Positions 22,683 through 34,260 of a DNA stretch of 64,000 nt are shown here, in pieces. The notes under the pieces are model-generated. The model did not search any database. It was not told where the DNA came from and worked only from the letters and a program-made list of their open reading frames with translations. Position 1 is the stretch's first letter. Each line of letters starts with the position of its first letter. This stretch comes from Peromyscus leucopus (Eukaryota > Chordata > Mammalia > Rodentia > Cricetidae). The stretch covers positions 62,075,334 to 62,139,333 of the forward strand of contig NC_051084.1 in the NCBI RefSeq assembly GCF_004664715.2, in the 5' to 3' direction. The position numbers were made by a program, and so were the translations under genes.

Positions 22683-22948
22683 TGTCATGGAAACGTCAAG
22701 AAGGATTTAAAATGGAATGCTAGTTATTGAGATGGACAATTTATAGTGTAGTCAAGTTGTCTGGAGGTTGGGAAGTGGGGGCAGGGATTGATCCTTTGGG
22801 GAATCTGAGACAATGGAGTCCACACAGGCTTTATCATGCCTGAAAAGAATCATAGAAGAAAGTAGAAAGTGCCAATAATATTCTTTCTTTGCAGCAACCT
22901 TAACATATATGGAATAACTATTTTTCAAATCCCCCTGAATTTCTGTAG

Positions 22949-23061
22949 GGCAACAGAGTTTGTGCCGCTGGCTATGGCTATGTTTTCCACCTGGTGACCA
23001 ACCCAACATCACAAGCTCCACTCCTCTCATTCACGTTGAACACTGCTCATTCTTGTACTAG
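22949..23061 (+). CDS. Pkhd1: Pkhd1 coding exon (likely human exon 44)
   Basis: This 113-nt exon (acceptor tttctgtag, donor CTAG|gtaatg) enters in phase 0 and leaves in phase 2. It reads [38 protein letters not shown], about residues 2333-2370 of human fibrocystin, with [18 protein letters not shown] and AHSCTR identical as I recall. Two Cys residues are conserved. The Arg codon is completed by the next exon. Confidence 0.95.
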
Positions 23062-23439
23062 GTAATGCTGGTTAAACTCATCTACCTTTAAGTTTAGTGC
23101 TTGTGATTTAGCGATTGCTTTTAATGCATAAAGGGTACACGCTCCTTGGAATTTGATTTGAGATCGGGCAATGCTCCAGTGTATTTTTTTATAGCTATGT
23201 TATTGGAGTGTTCTTGACCTGCAAATTGATGTATATACCTAACCTATAGAACTTGATAAGTAAGCTTGGAGGTAAGTATCCACCCTTGAAGCCAACACTG
23301 TAACTGGGGTACCAATGTTCATCGCCTTGAACATTTTCCGGCTGGTCCGTTAACTAATATACTAATTATTATAAAAACGTGCAATAACTAGGTATCCAAT
23401 GCATTATTGTTAATCATAGGTATTGTGCTATACAGTGTA

Positions 23440-23800
23440 TTTCTAAGACCTATTCTTTTTACACAACTGAAACTTTATTTCTTTGTATTTATTTGGCCCA
23501 GTTTGCCCTCCAGACAACCACTCACCACCATTTTATTCTCTGCACCTGATATTTAGATCCATTATATTTCTTATATAGGTAGTTTTTTTTCTGGATCTGG
23601 TTAAAATATAACTCAGCACAATATCTTATGAATTTATCAGAATTACCACAAGAAGCCAGGGTTTATCATTTGCAAGGCTAAATTGTATTTCATCATAAGT
23701 ATATATGATATTTTCTCCACTCATTCAATCTATTGATGAACACCAAAGATGATGATGCTTTGTCTAACTATTATGAGTAACTGTGTTGATCACATTTTTT
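23440..23800 (-). repeat. Ancient L1 3' fragment, antisense
   Basis: 'agtttgccctccagacaacc', 'ttctggatctggttaaaata', 'gctaaattgtatttcatcat' and 'ctccactcattcaatctatt' resemble the antisense of an old mammalian L1 3' end. Strongly diverged. Confidence 0.6.
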
Positions 23801-24114
23801 ATGGGAGATAGAGGAAAAAGAAGTCACTTTGGAAGCCAGCATGACAAAATACAACTTCTGTAGCTCAAGAAAATTTAGTGGAGAGACACACTGAGGCTGA
23901 AATTTAGTGGAGAGACAGAGGCTGGTGCACATAGCTCAGGAGCCTAGTGGAGAGATCAGTCTTGGAGAAGGAGCCCTTTGCTTGTGCCTTGCCTACTGCA
24001 GAGAGATAAGAGACTGACCACAAGTCCTCATAACACAGGGAAAGGGCATCAGTTGCTAAGAGAAAATACTTGAGGAAGCAGGGTGGCCTAGAGAAGTTAA
24101 GAAGTAAGGCAAAA

Positions 24115-24270
24115 GTGTTGTTTCCAGTCAGTCAGGTCTTGATTCAAATCCTGGAATGCACCTACTAAATTTCTTGTTTTCATTACTTTTTAAGAAGAGT
24201 GAGGTTCTTATTTGTAAAGTGGGGACAAGTCTCCTTTAGTAGAGTAAACTTAGAAGGAATGACAGAATAT
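24115..24270 (+). repeat. MIR-like SINE fragment
   Basis: 'gattcaaatcctggaatgca' and 'cttatttgtaaagtggggac' match the central and 3' parts of a MIR in sense. Old and diverged. Confidence 0.55.
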
Positions 24271-24420
24271 CCGGGAACATGGCTATGTGTTTATGGTTAA
24301 ATGCAGGGGCATGTCACAGGGTACAGACAGAAGACCTCATGAGTAGTGTCCATCACAGAGGAGGGTCTCAGGTCTTGTTTATGTCCATTCTCCCAAATTT
24401 TATTATTTTTATATCTGACA

Positions 24421-24424
<4 letters not shown>

Positions 24425-24489
<65 letters not shown>
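24425..24489. repeat. (CA)n(TA)n microsatellite
   Basis: About 25 CA units followed by about 7 TA units. Confidence 0.98.
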
Positions 24490-24649
24490 CTCTAGGAGAC
24501 ATTCAAACAACTCAGTATAATCCACTCTGAATATTTCAACTTTAAAGTGGATGATAGACCTATGATGGCATTTCTGAGAGGAATGTATGAAAGTGATGAG
24601 TGAATATATTAAAAATAATTAAGACTGCTAATAATTAGGCAACTTCAAA

Positions 24650-25430
24650 TTAAAACCACATAGAGCTATAAGTTCACACCTGTTAGGATAATAGGATGAA
24701 TATATCTATCTAGAATGATAAATGATGGTATTGGCATGAATTTGAGTAAGAAAAACATAAACTTACTGGTGGGGATGCTAGTATTACCATTATGAAAACA
24801 AAGAAAAAGGAAATTAAAAATATAAGTACCATTTGATCCAGTAATTCCATTACTTGATATATATCCAAAGAAAGTGAAATTGACTGAAGAGATATTGTAC
24901 TCATACATATATTGTAGCATCATTTACAATAGTGAAGGAATGGAATCAATCTTTCAATCTGTAACTATAACCCAACGAATGGGAAAAGAAAGTCTCTCTC
25001 TGTCTCTGTCTCTTCTCTCTCACACACACATGAATATGACTCAGCCTTAAGAATGTGAAATGTCATCATTTATTATAACATGGATGGAACTGAGAATCAT
25101 TATATTAAGTGAAATAAGGCAGACTCGGACAAGTACCACATGATCTCACTTATATGTAAGATTGAAAATGTTGGTCTTAAAGAAGGTGTAAGTTGAAGTG
25201 TAGTTATCTGAGGCTGGAAGTGAGGGTGATGAGGAAAGTTGGTCAGTCTGAGTTACAGTTAGAAGTAAATTCTGGAGTTCCACACATTATGTTAATCATA
25301 GATAATAATTCTCTGTATATTTAAAGAAATACTGGCTAGTACAGTTAGAAGTAAATTCTGGAGTTCCACACATTATGTTAATCATAGATAATAATTCTCT
25401 GTATATTTAAAGAAATACTGGCTAGCATAC
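24650..25430 (+). repeat. Ancient L1 ORF2 end and 3' UTR, sense
   Basis: 'accatttgatccagtaattc', 'attacttgatatatatccaa', 'gactcagccttaagaatgtg', 'aacatggatggaactgagaa' and 'ttaagtgaaataaggcagac' are hallmarks of the ORF2 C-terminus of an old mammalian L1 that predates rodents. The frame is broken. Confidence 0.85.
25255..25426. repeat. Tandem duplication, 86-bp unit x2
   Basis: Units 25255-25340 and 25341-25426 both start acagttagaagtaaattctg and end actggctag. I see no clear internal difference, only a last-base change at the boundary, so the duplication is recent although the L1 sequence it copies is old. Confidence 0.94.
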
Positions 25431-25513
25431 CCTTACTATAAAAATGATAAATATTTGAGAAGACATGCGTGTCCTAATTTGAACATCATACAATGCGGTT
25501 GTACATTGAAATA

Positions 25514-25514
<1 letters not shown>

Positions 25515-25566
<52 letters not shown>

Positions 25567-25576
25567 CACACACACA
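25515..25576. repeat. (CA)n microsatellite
   Basis: About 30 CA units with one CG interruption. Confidence 0.98.
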
Positions 25577-25689
25577 TCTGTGAAGATATTCCATGCCTGT
25601 GTCAGTTTTTAAAAATGAATAAAACCCCTTTTAATCCCAATGGAGAAAATGTTGATTAATTTATCTTCATTCTTTGCTTTGCTTTCTAG

Positions 25690-25795
25690 GTACGGTCTCC
25701 TTATATATCCTAAATTTCAGCCACTTTGGAATAATGATACTGGCCTCACTCTCTTCCAAGATTTCATGGTTTGGGGAAGTGCAGGTGGTGCCCAG
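25690..25795 (+). CDS. Pkhd1: Pkhd1 coding exon (likely human exon 45)
   Basis: This 106-nt exon (acceptor gctttctag, donor CCCAG|gtatga) completes Arg and reads [35 protein letters not shown], about residues 2371-2405 of human fibrocystin (YGLFVYPKFQPPWDN, TLFQSFTVWESAGGAQ as I recall). NDT is a sequon. The donor is followed at once by a run of 13 T and then AG. Confidence 0.95.
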
Positions 25796-25903
25796 GTATG
25801 ACTTTTTTTTTTTTTAGATAACAAGGTTTATTATAAAACTATATGAAGCAATACAGAATGGTATTGGCATATAGCTAGACAAATTGATAAATCAACTTTT
25901 TAA

Positions 25904-25904
25904 G

Positions 25905-25953
<49 letters not shown>

Positions 25954-25964
25954 GCGTGCGTGCA

Positions 25965-26003
<39 letters not shown>
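25904..26003. repeat. (CATA)n(TA)n(TGCG)n(TG)n composite microsatellite
   Basis: A strict alternation of purine and pyrimidine over 100 nt: an AT block, a GCGCGTGCG block, then a TG block. Confidence 0.97.
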
Positions 26004-26005
<2 letters not shown>

Positions 26006-27451
26006 ATCTTTGTGTCCTAGAGTCAGATTGTTACATCACTCTATATAAAGGATAGCAGTTTAATGAGAAAGAGAACACTGTGATATTATCACAACTAGTG
26101 TCAATGGCATGATGTGGTTGTGTGTGTGTTGTTGTTGTTGAATGAGCAAATCCCTTCCCAGAGGTCATTTTCTTCATGGCTTCCTACAACAGTCCTAGTA
26201 GAGAACAGGGCCATTAGGGACATTTACAATCAGAGGGTGCCAATGTAGAGGTTCATTCATGCTTCCCTTCCAGTTCCTACTTATGACCAATAAATAAAGA
26301 ACCAGAAAGTAAAGGGCTTGTCAAATGTCACACCCTTGATCAGGAATACAACCGACTGAAGAGTACAGACACAAATATGTGTTTGATAGTGTAATGTCCT
26401 GAATAATGAATGCTCCAGTCTTAAGAAAAACATGGTTCCTCAATGTAAAACAGTTTCAGTTCTAGCTGTCATTTACTTTAATCAATGTAGTTTATTTTCG
26501 TTTTTTTTTCTCAAAAGAAAAAAATAGATTTATGCTTACCTAGTTTTTATTGCCACAGTGACTTTGTAAAAGGGAACTTTACCTGTTTTCTGTCAATTAA
26601 GATCAACTAAAATTACCTAGGGTCACCAGTACTACAAAGAGACATTTGCATGCTTTAATCTCTGCAATTTAGAACTCTGCGGCCTAGGATACATAGGGGA
26701 GACAATGTGTTTGTAAAGCATTTAGGGATTAGAACAAAAGCAAAATCATAGTAAAAGAAACATTTACTCAAGTTCCCAATAAAAGGAAGACAATTTGGAA
26801 TGAAGAAAGCCCAAAATACATGGTTAGGATAGCTAGCAAGGAGGTCCCTAATTGTGTTGAATATTGTATTTTAGTCTTTTTTAAAAAAACTTTTATGTGT
26901 TTTAGAATACTTTATCAAGTTATATAGATAAGAATGATTGATTTCAATCAAAGATCTATTCAATTTCTAGGTATAATAATAATTTTAAAACATTATTTTC
27001 ATCAAGTTTCATAAATATAGTACTTCTATAATAAAGAAAAATATTAGTACACTGTGAAAATTGTACTCACACCTCTAATAAATATAATTTCCTGGTGTAT
27101 AACTTAAAACTAGAGATTTACTAGCTAGGGCTTAATATTACTATTTTTGAATATATTTGCAAATGAGTTATTTTTAGGTGCCTGTAATTAGGTAGTAGTT
27201 GTTTAGTTTTCAGTTCAGGTCTTACCTGTTTTGCACTCATAGTCTGTCTTCAAAGAACTGTCATTTTATAAAATGTTTGCATCCAGACACATTAGGAAAT
27301 TGCACAAAATTTAAGTGACATGTTAAAGTATGATAGCATCATATATGAAGACTAGACTGGGCCTTAGTAGGACACTTTCAATTCAAGTATGAATGGTAAG
27401 TATGATATGATTTAATGAGCAAGGAATGACCATTAGGTCAGCTGTTGGTCC

Positions 27452-27885
27452 TCATTTTATTTATTTATTTATTTATTTTTTATTTTACAGCACTGTTCAG
27501 TTCCACATAATAGCCACAGATTCCAATGCTCTCCCCTCCCCGCCCCCTCCCCCCCCATTCCCACCTCCTCCAGATCAAGGTCTCCCCCGAGGACTGGGAT
27601 TGACCTGATAGACTCAGTCCAGGCAGGTCCAGTCCCCCCTCCCAGACCGAGCCAAGCGTCCCTGCTTAAGTCCCAGGATTCAAACAGCCAACTCATGCAA
27701 TGAGCCCAGGACCTGGCACCACCGCCCAGCTGCCTCCCAAACAGATCCAGCCAAATGACTGTCTCACCCATTCAGAGGGCCTGACCCAGTTGGGGGCCCC
27801 TCAGCCTTTGGTTCATAGTTCATGTGCTTCCATTCATTTGGTTATTTGTCCCTGTGTTTTATCCAACCTTGGCTTCAACAATATA
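27452..27885 (-). repeat. Rodent L1 3' UTR, antisense
   Basis: A T-rich start with (TTTA)n, the complement of the poly-A tail, then C-rich 'ccccgccccctccccccc', 'cagatcaaggtctcccccga', 'gattcaaacagccaactcat' and 'cagcctttggttcatagttc'. This is a muroid L1 3' end. CpGs are retained, which suggests moderate age. Confidence 0.82.
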
Positions 27886-27887
27886 GG

Positions 27888-28015
27888 TCCTCATTTTAAA
27901 GATGGCAAAGCTCAGGCCTAGGGAAGGTCAAGATCACCCTGATATTATGAGACCAAGGTGAATAATAGGAACTGCATTTCCCAGAACAGTGGGATGCTCT
28001 TTAACTCCTTCATTC
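27888..28015 (-). repeat. MIR-like SINE fragment, antisense
   Basis: 'cctcattttaaagatggcaa', 'agctcaggcctagggaaggt' and 'ggaactgcatttcccagaac' match an antisense MIR. Confidence 0.55.
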
Positions 28016-28476
28016 CTGTGTAGAGGTGCTAGTCCAAGTACTCATAAATAGGTATGCACATGTTAAATCCACACACAAGGAACCTAGGGACACACTGACT
28101 TACTGATTTTATATTTGTAATCTTCGGACCAGCTTGGCTAATGTTGTACTAAAATGCTAAACACTGAAGTATTTGAATGCTATGCTTTTATTAATTAATT
28201 TTGCACATTTGGGGAATATAGGCTTGTTTTAAATGTGTGGACAATTCATACCGACTTCTTAATGTATTGCCTGTTAGCGGAGAAATGTAATTTCCAAAGG
28301 GATTTGTTAGCTATGTTGAGATGTCTGTACTGATCTTGGTAGACAAAACCTGCTTAAATATGCCACTGTGCTTATTTACTTATTTATACTTAATCAATAA
28401 TTAAAGAAAGCATAGGAAGTCTGTGCGAAAAAACTATCTTTAGACCTTTGGCATAACTTCGACTGTTACTTTATAG

Positions 28477-28611
28477 ATTTTTAGAAGTAATAATCTACAC
28501 CTGAAAAACTTCCAAGTTTATGCATGCAGAGATTGTGGAATCGACATTTTGGAAAGTGATGCAAACACTTTGGTTACTGACAGCTTGTTACTTGGTCGTT
28601 TCACACATGAG
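28477..28611 (+). CDS. Pkhd1: Pkhd1 coding exon (likely human exon 46)
   Basis: Exactly 45 codons (phase 0 at both ends; acceptor actttatag, donor GAG|gtaggt), so loss of this exon would keep the frame. It reads [39 protein letters not shown] and GRFTHE, about residues 2406-2450 in human. The Cys in VYACRD aligns with human C2422, a reported ARPKD site (from memory). [20 protein letters not shown] and TDSLLLG form successive PbH1-like turns. Confidence 0.95.
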
Positions 28612-28909
28612 GTAGGTGCTTTGCTGAGGTGGTTGTGGGTTGACAATCAAGACCAAATCATGTAGACTGGGCTCCCTGATGATCTAGTCCATAATTATAA
28701 TAGAAAGTTTTAGTGAAAATCATGGTAAAATAAGAGCGTTTTATTTATAATAGTGATTATATTAATAATATGATTTGAGTATGTAGAGTTGCAGTATTGA
28801 GTCTATGTAAATCATAAGTTACTAAGAGTCTGAAGAATTCTTATTTGACTTAAAGTTAGGTCTTCTTCTGATGTATGCAAATTCAGTACTAAACCTAGTC
28901 ATTTAAGTT

Positions 28910-29025
28910 GAGTGTCATGGTGCACATCTATAATCCAAGCAATTTGGAGGCTGAGGCAAGAGATTTGACAGAAGTTCAAAGGAAGGTTGAGATACGAAAT
29001 GAAACTGTATCTCAAAACCAAAGCA
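28910..29025 (+). repeat. Old B1-like SINE, sense
   Basis: 'gtgtcatggtgcacatctat', 'aatttggaggctgaggcaag' and 'gaaactgtatctcaaaacc' follow the order of a B1 monomer. Diverged. Confidence 0.7.
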
Positions 29026-29804
29026 AATGAACAATTTCGCACCATGTTGATTTAGTTTACTTTTCTAGAGCCTCTCAAAGACTGTGAACACACATTGCCA
29101 CACTGTCCCTCTGCTGTGATGTTCTAAGATACTTCATCAAATTTTTGTCAACAGGATCATTTCTCTGTTTAGCCTGCCATCCCGAAGAGTGTGGATGAGG
29201 CTATCCCTTATAGTGGGATATTATGTGATAAGGTTTTGTTGGGTGAGTTGTCTGTTTGCCTCTCTGGAACTTAGGAGAGCGTGGTGGCTGTGGGTGGTGG
29301 CTTCTGAGTCCCTGCCAGGTGTGGACACTGGGAGTTGGTGGTCCCAGATAGAATTGTTTCTAGGTATTGGGAGCTGACAGAAAGGATTGAGGATGGGGTA
29401 AGAAGGGGATGGGTGGGGTTGAGAGAGTTTCACAGGGTGAGGGAGGGTGAGGGGAAGCTGGGTCTTCTTTGAGAAACTGTGGACCCTGCCCCCCCAGGAA
29501 ATAGGAGAAGAAAAGGAAGATGGAACTCTGCAGGTGGTCTACTACAGGACTGGGGATGAGGCTGGGGAATTGGAATTCAAGGACAGAAAGAGTGGAAATG
29601 GCCTACCTGATTCCCTGGCCAGCAAGCCCAGGGAGTCCCAGGGAAAGTACCTCCAGTGTTGGCGGCTGAGACTAAGGAATATGTGTGTGTGGTAAGATTT
29701 TGGCTGTGACTGCATTGACCTCCAGAAAATATAGGTTTCTGAATTATAAAAATCAGACTATAGATGGCTTGTCCTGCATTGCATAGTTCAAGGAACCATG
29801 TGAG

Positions 29805-30115
29805 TTCCTTTTACATTGCTGTGACCAAAATGCACGACACAAACAGCTTAGGGAGGAAAGTTTTCTTTTGCCTCAGAGTTTCAGTCTTTCATGGTAGGGA
29901 AGGAATGGGGGCTGGAAATTACGATTGATGTGAGGAATTCCATCACAGCGGATAAGGAGGCAGAGCTATGATAGGAACCAGGGGTTGGGTGTAACATTCA
30001 GTGATCTTCCCCCAGTGATCAACTTCTGCAGAGCTAGTCTTCACCTCCTCAAGGTTCCATAGCCTCTGAAAATGCTTCCATACACCATAGAACAAATATC
30101 AGAAATCAAGCCTGT
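29805..30115 (-). repeat. Rodent interspersed repeat, antisense, diverged
   Basis: 'ttacattgctgtgaccaaaa', 'tttcagtctttcatggtagg' and 'cttcacctcctcaaggttcc' resemble the same repeat group as 21273-21592. Confidence 0.5.
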
Positions 30116-30394
30116 GATGGACACTTCATAGTCAAGATATGGCAATCCTAGTGTAGTCAAAAGCTACTTCCCAGGTTAGCAGGACCATTTTCCCTTAAGG
30201 AAGTTCCCAAGCACCCCTGTTCTCTTAGGCCTCAGACCTTCAATAATTTTCTATGTCCTTATTTTTAAAAGAGTCACATGAATATAGCAATTAATGTTTA
30301 TATTGCTTACTTTTCTTGTGGTTGTGGCAAATGCTAGAATGGGTGTGTTTTGGGTAGCATTCAGAGGGATGATTATCAGGGTGGAAGTCACAGA

Positions 30395-30640
30395 GAGAGA
30401 GGAACACAAGACAGCTGGTCACATCACATCCACAGCCAGGAAGCAGGGTGTGATGAACAAAGCTTGTCTCAGCTAGCTTTCTCATATATTTTCTTTTTCA
30501 GTCCTGGACTCTATTCCCTATTCAGGGTGGGCCTTCTCCCTCAGGTGACCCAGTCTAACCAATCACTACCAGACATGCCCAGAGCCATGTCTCCTAGGTG
30601 GCTGTAGATCCTGTCAAACTGACAACGATGAACTATCAAA
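30395..30640 (-). repeat. Rodent interspersed repeat, antisense
   Basis: 'cacagccaggaagcagggtg', 'cagctagctttctcatatat' and 'agccatgtctcctaggtggc' with end 'gatcctgtcaaactgacaac' fit the antisense of a rodent repeat with a TCAACTTGACA-type end. Confidence 0.6.
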
Positions 30641-30827
30641 ACACTGTTAACAGTTTGTAGAGAGAAGATGGCTTGCAGAATTCTTGGGACCCATGGGGAG
30701 AATATTTGCTTCAGTTTGTTCCTGAATGCATTCAGTAGAAATTCATATGAAAATTGACTCTTGGGAGATTATTTCACAGATATATGATAAATTAAGATTT
30801 TAAAAATTATTCAAATTATATTATTAT

Positions 30828-30979
30828 TTTTTGGTTTTTCAAGACAGGGTTTCTCTGTGTAGCTTTGTGCCTTTCCTGGAACTCGCTTTGGAGACCAGCC
30901 TGGCCTCGAACTCACAGAGATCCGCCTGCCTCTGTTTCCCAAGTGCTGGGATTAAAGGCATGCGCCACCACCGCCCGGC
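30828..30979 (-). repeat. B1 SINE, antisense, young
   Basis: A near-consensus antisense B1 from 'ttggtttttcaagacagggt' to 'gcgccaccaccgcccggc'. It is flanked by tcaaattat at 30811-30819 and 30980-30988 as a likely target-site duplication. Confidence 0.95.
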
Positions 30980-33593
30980 TCAAATTATTTTCTTACTGAG
31001 TTACATTTTCCTATATTTAGCTCTCAACTTTGGAGTTAACTCTTTTGAATGATCCCTTTTTCTACAGTTTTTTTCTTTTCCCTGAGAATGTTGCTGGTTT
31101 GGAGATGACTCATCTCTCTAGCCTGTATTGTTTCCAGAGGGGATGCTGTAAGGTCAATGGACCTTAAGTCCAGCAATGACCTTAGAGTACATACTAAAGC
31201 AAGATGCCCATCAAACTGAGTAATTGTCCTGGTGAATTAATGTTTTAGTCTCTTAATTGATGTTAACTAGACATCATAATTAGTGGAAGAGTGACATAAG
31301 ATTTAAATTATGACCAAAGGATACTTATCATGAGATAATAAAATATAATCACACCCTGAGGTTATTCACTAGAAATGCAGTCTAGCTGATAGCCTTTGAG
31401 ACTCTTAACAGATGCAGGCCAAAAGTTTACTGATAAAAACTCCTAAACAAGCTTGCTCTAGAGAATTCTAGATAATGGTCAGTCGCCCAAATAATAAAAA
31501 CATTCAATTTTATATCCAACTGTTACCTAAATGATGATATTGTTCAGACTGAATTAACAGGTAAAACAAAATGGAGAGATCCATTGTCTTTACAAATGCC
31601 AGCCCCAGATTTAATCTGAGTGCTAGATAGGGCAGCCTGGCTATTTTCCTGGCTCCTGATCAAATACTATTGATTACATAAGCGAAGCAGCTTCAGTGGG
31701 AAACATTTATTAATAGGTATGCCATGCCCTCTGAAGTGTTTTCTGTGAAAATCTTGTCCTAGGGGAGTGTCTTATAAAGGAGATTCTTTGGTTGATTTCA
31801 TTTACCCTATGCTGTTTACTGCGAACCCTTTTGGGTCCCCAATCTCAAATAACTCTAGAGATATACAATGCACTGTGAGGATTACAGTTAACCTAATAGG
31901 ACCATGTGAGCAATTTATGTTAAATAAATAAATCTTAGCTGCTCTTTTAAAAACAAATAAATATGTAGGATAACAGATGTATTTATTGTCATCATTACAA
32001 TAACTATTTTACTATCCACCTGAATACTCTGCTCCCGTAATTTTTAAATGTACACAATAAAATAAACTTGCAAAAAAGTATCGAAGGGTCTGAGAAATCC
32101 TATGATTAACACAACAAGGAAAATGACAATCTTTACTTAATGAATTTTTAAAGTTTATTTTGGAGTCACATTATTGACAGGTGTCATTAATAATTTTTAT
32201 TTAATATAAGGAAGAAGTTAAACTGGCTGTGGAATAAGATTTTCGCCTCTGTCTTTCAAACTTGCCTGGCTTTGTAGAATTAAGAATTTCAGAGAACTTG
32301 GCCTTCTCACTCACATTTGATTGATAGCAGACAATTACATGCTAATCATATCCTCCAACAGATATTAGGTTATGCTTTTTGTGAGTAGAGGGGAATTAAG
32401 CGTATTTGTGTTTGTGTTGGTATTCTCACCCACTGTATCACCTATGTGTTCATGTGCGTAGAATACTTTTAATGTTCAGGAAGGAAAGGTTTGGGTACCA
32501 TCATGCCACATCTTAGTTTGGTTAGGCAGTTTTTGATGCTAGCTGCTTAACATCCTATTTAATCATCACCCCCTTTCATGTACAGAAACATCCTGGTCTG
32601 GATTTAAATTTTGGTCTCCTTATGTTTCTGTGTATCTGCAGCCTGGCTGTCTTTTTATTGCTATTGGAAATAATTTGGTATTTGTTTAAATTGGCCAGAT
32701 ATTTTTACAGATGTGCCAATGGCATCATGGTTATATCAGACGTGTGCTTAAATGATACACATTTATGTGTGTAGGTGTGGTATAATGTTTGTATGCAAAC
32801 ACATCCCCTGTGATTCAGCAGATAAATGCAGGTGATAAGAGTAAGATGACACAATGTAGATAGTTGAATCTAGATCATTGCTAATCAGAGAATTCTCTAT
32901 ACTTTCAATGTCTTCATTCATTTGAAAAGGTTTGTGATAAAAATTGTGAATTAAAATATTCAGCAGGTGCTGGTGGAGCTGCTTCATTCTTCCTCCATTT
33001 TCTCCAGGGGTTATTTCTCATTTTCACTGGGGATTTGTCTATCCCAGTTTAGACCTTTCATCTTTCTTCGTTTCTCTAAATTCTGTTGCAGGGCCCCTCT
33101 CTTCTCAATATGCTTGCTCCTGCTGGGAGAAATCTCATTTTCTCTCATGGTTTCAATTACCATCCATGCTGATGTCTCCCACGTATTTGCATTTTCTACC
33201 GTCTTCGTTTGTGCTTTCAGTTTTAATCATTATTTTTGTTTTCCTTTCCCCATTTTTCTAACTTGATTTGGATTGTCCTGTGTTACATCTTTTTAGAGAT
33301 ATTTTTCTCATTTCTCACATACTCATTATGTTTTGACATTCTAGCTATCGGGATTAAATTTTTAACATGCCTGCTGGTTGTGATGATTTTGTAATTACAT
33401 TAATGATGTTAGACTATACCTCAGCAATTCCAGACTTCAATTTTTTAACTGTGTTCTTTTTCTCCTTTTCTTAATGCTCAAGATCTTCATTCAAGCATAT
33501 ATGTTTTGATCAAGTTTGCTCCTTCATTCCTTCTATTCCAACTCCCCCTTTATCCACCTCATTATTCCCTCTTAACTTCATGTGATCTTTTTT

Positions 33594-33780
33594 AAAAAAT
33601 GCATTGAGTCCACTTAATGATACCTGCACGTGCAAGGACATAGGACCATCTACTGGAACACGGGTAGCTTCTCAGGAGCCACACCCCTGAAGAAAACTGT
33701 CTCTCCCTCTCTCAGCAGTCATCAATGGCCAGAAGCTTCTCAACTAGGGATGGGGTTTTGTTTACCTTCTTTCTTTACTT
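33594..33780 (-). repeat. Lx-type L1 3' UTR fragment, antisense
   Basis: 'gcattgagtccacttaatga', 'ggaccatctactggaacacg' and 'caactagggatggggttttg' are typical of an antisense rodent L1 3' UTR. Confidence 0.75.
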
Positions 33781-33884
33781 ACCCTTTCATCCTCTGCTTC
33801 TTTTACTTTCTGTTGGTTCTACCTTTGAAAGTAAATGTAATATGGAAATATTTACAGAGAAAAGCACACAATGTATTTTGTAAG

Positions 33885-34158
33885 TACACTTTTAATTAAA
33901 ATAGAATTACATCACCTTCCCCCTTCTCTTTGTTCCCTCTAACCCCTCCCATCCACCCTCCAACTCTCAAATTGATAGTCTCCTTTCCCTGGACAAAATA
34001 CTACATACAGGCAGCTGATGGCTGCTGGATGAGGGAGAACTAACTTCTTCTAGGGATAAGGCCCATTATCAGTTATCCAACACATAGAGGTCATTCCTGC
34101 AACCAAATACACAAAAGCAGCAAAAGAGAGATTCAGCAGGTTGTACTTATATATTTGT

Positions 34159-34197
<39 letters not shown>

Positions 34198-34260
34198 CAC
34201 ACACAAAATGTATATTTGTAATAATAATGATCACAATGTGTTTATCTTAATAAAGCAAAT
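33885..34260 (-). repeat. Lx-type L1 3' UTR fragment, antisense, with (CA)n at 34160-34194
   Basis: 'ctaacccctcccatccaccc', 'cagctgatggctgctggatg' and 'tccaacacatagaggtcatt' fit an antisense L1 3' UTR. A CA microsatellite is embedded near the end. Confidence 0.65.

Larger units (their letters stand above)
14047..22948 (+). other. Intron, 8.9 kb
   Basis: Recognised parts: a (TA)n-rich stretch and antisense B3 (15480-15728), a 47-bp tandem duplication (15826-15919), an antisense B3-like SINE with (TG)n (17797-18015), a B2 stub and rodent repeat (20023-20385), two antisense rodent repeats (21273-21592, 22262-22682) and (CA)n (21706-21813). 14050-15300, 16000-17560, 18240-20000 and 20400-21270 show no element I can name. 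18531-18830 and 19550-19870 are richer in CpG than their surroundings. Confidence 0.7.
23062..25689 (+). other. Intron, 2.6 kb
   Basis: It contains an old antisense L1 fragment (about 23440-23800), a short tandem duplication near 23870-23930, a MIR-like fragment (24115-24270), (CA)n with (AT)n (24425-24489), an ancient sense L1 3' part (24650-25430) containing an 86-bp duplication, and (CA)n (25515-25576). Confidence 0.75.
25796..28476 (+). other. Intron, 2.7 kb
   Basis: It starts with a U-rich run, then a 100-nt alternating purine/pyrimidine tract (25904-26003). An antisense L1 3' UTR lies at 27452-27885, followed by a probable antisense MIR (27888-28015). 26010-27450 is AT-rich, with only a possible old MIR near 26270-26400. 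Confidence 0.75.
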
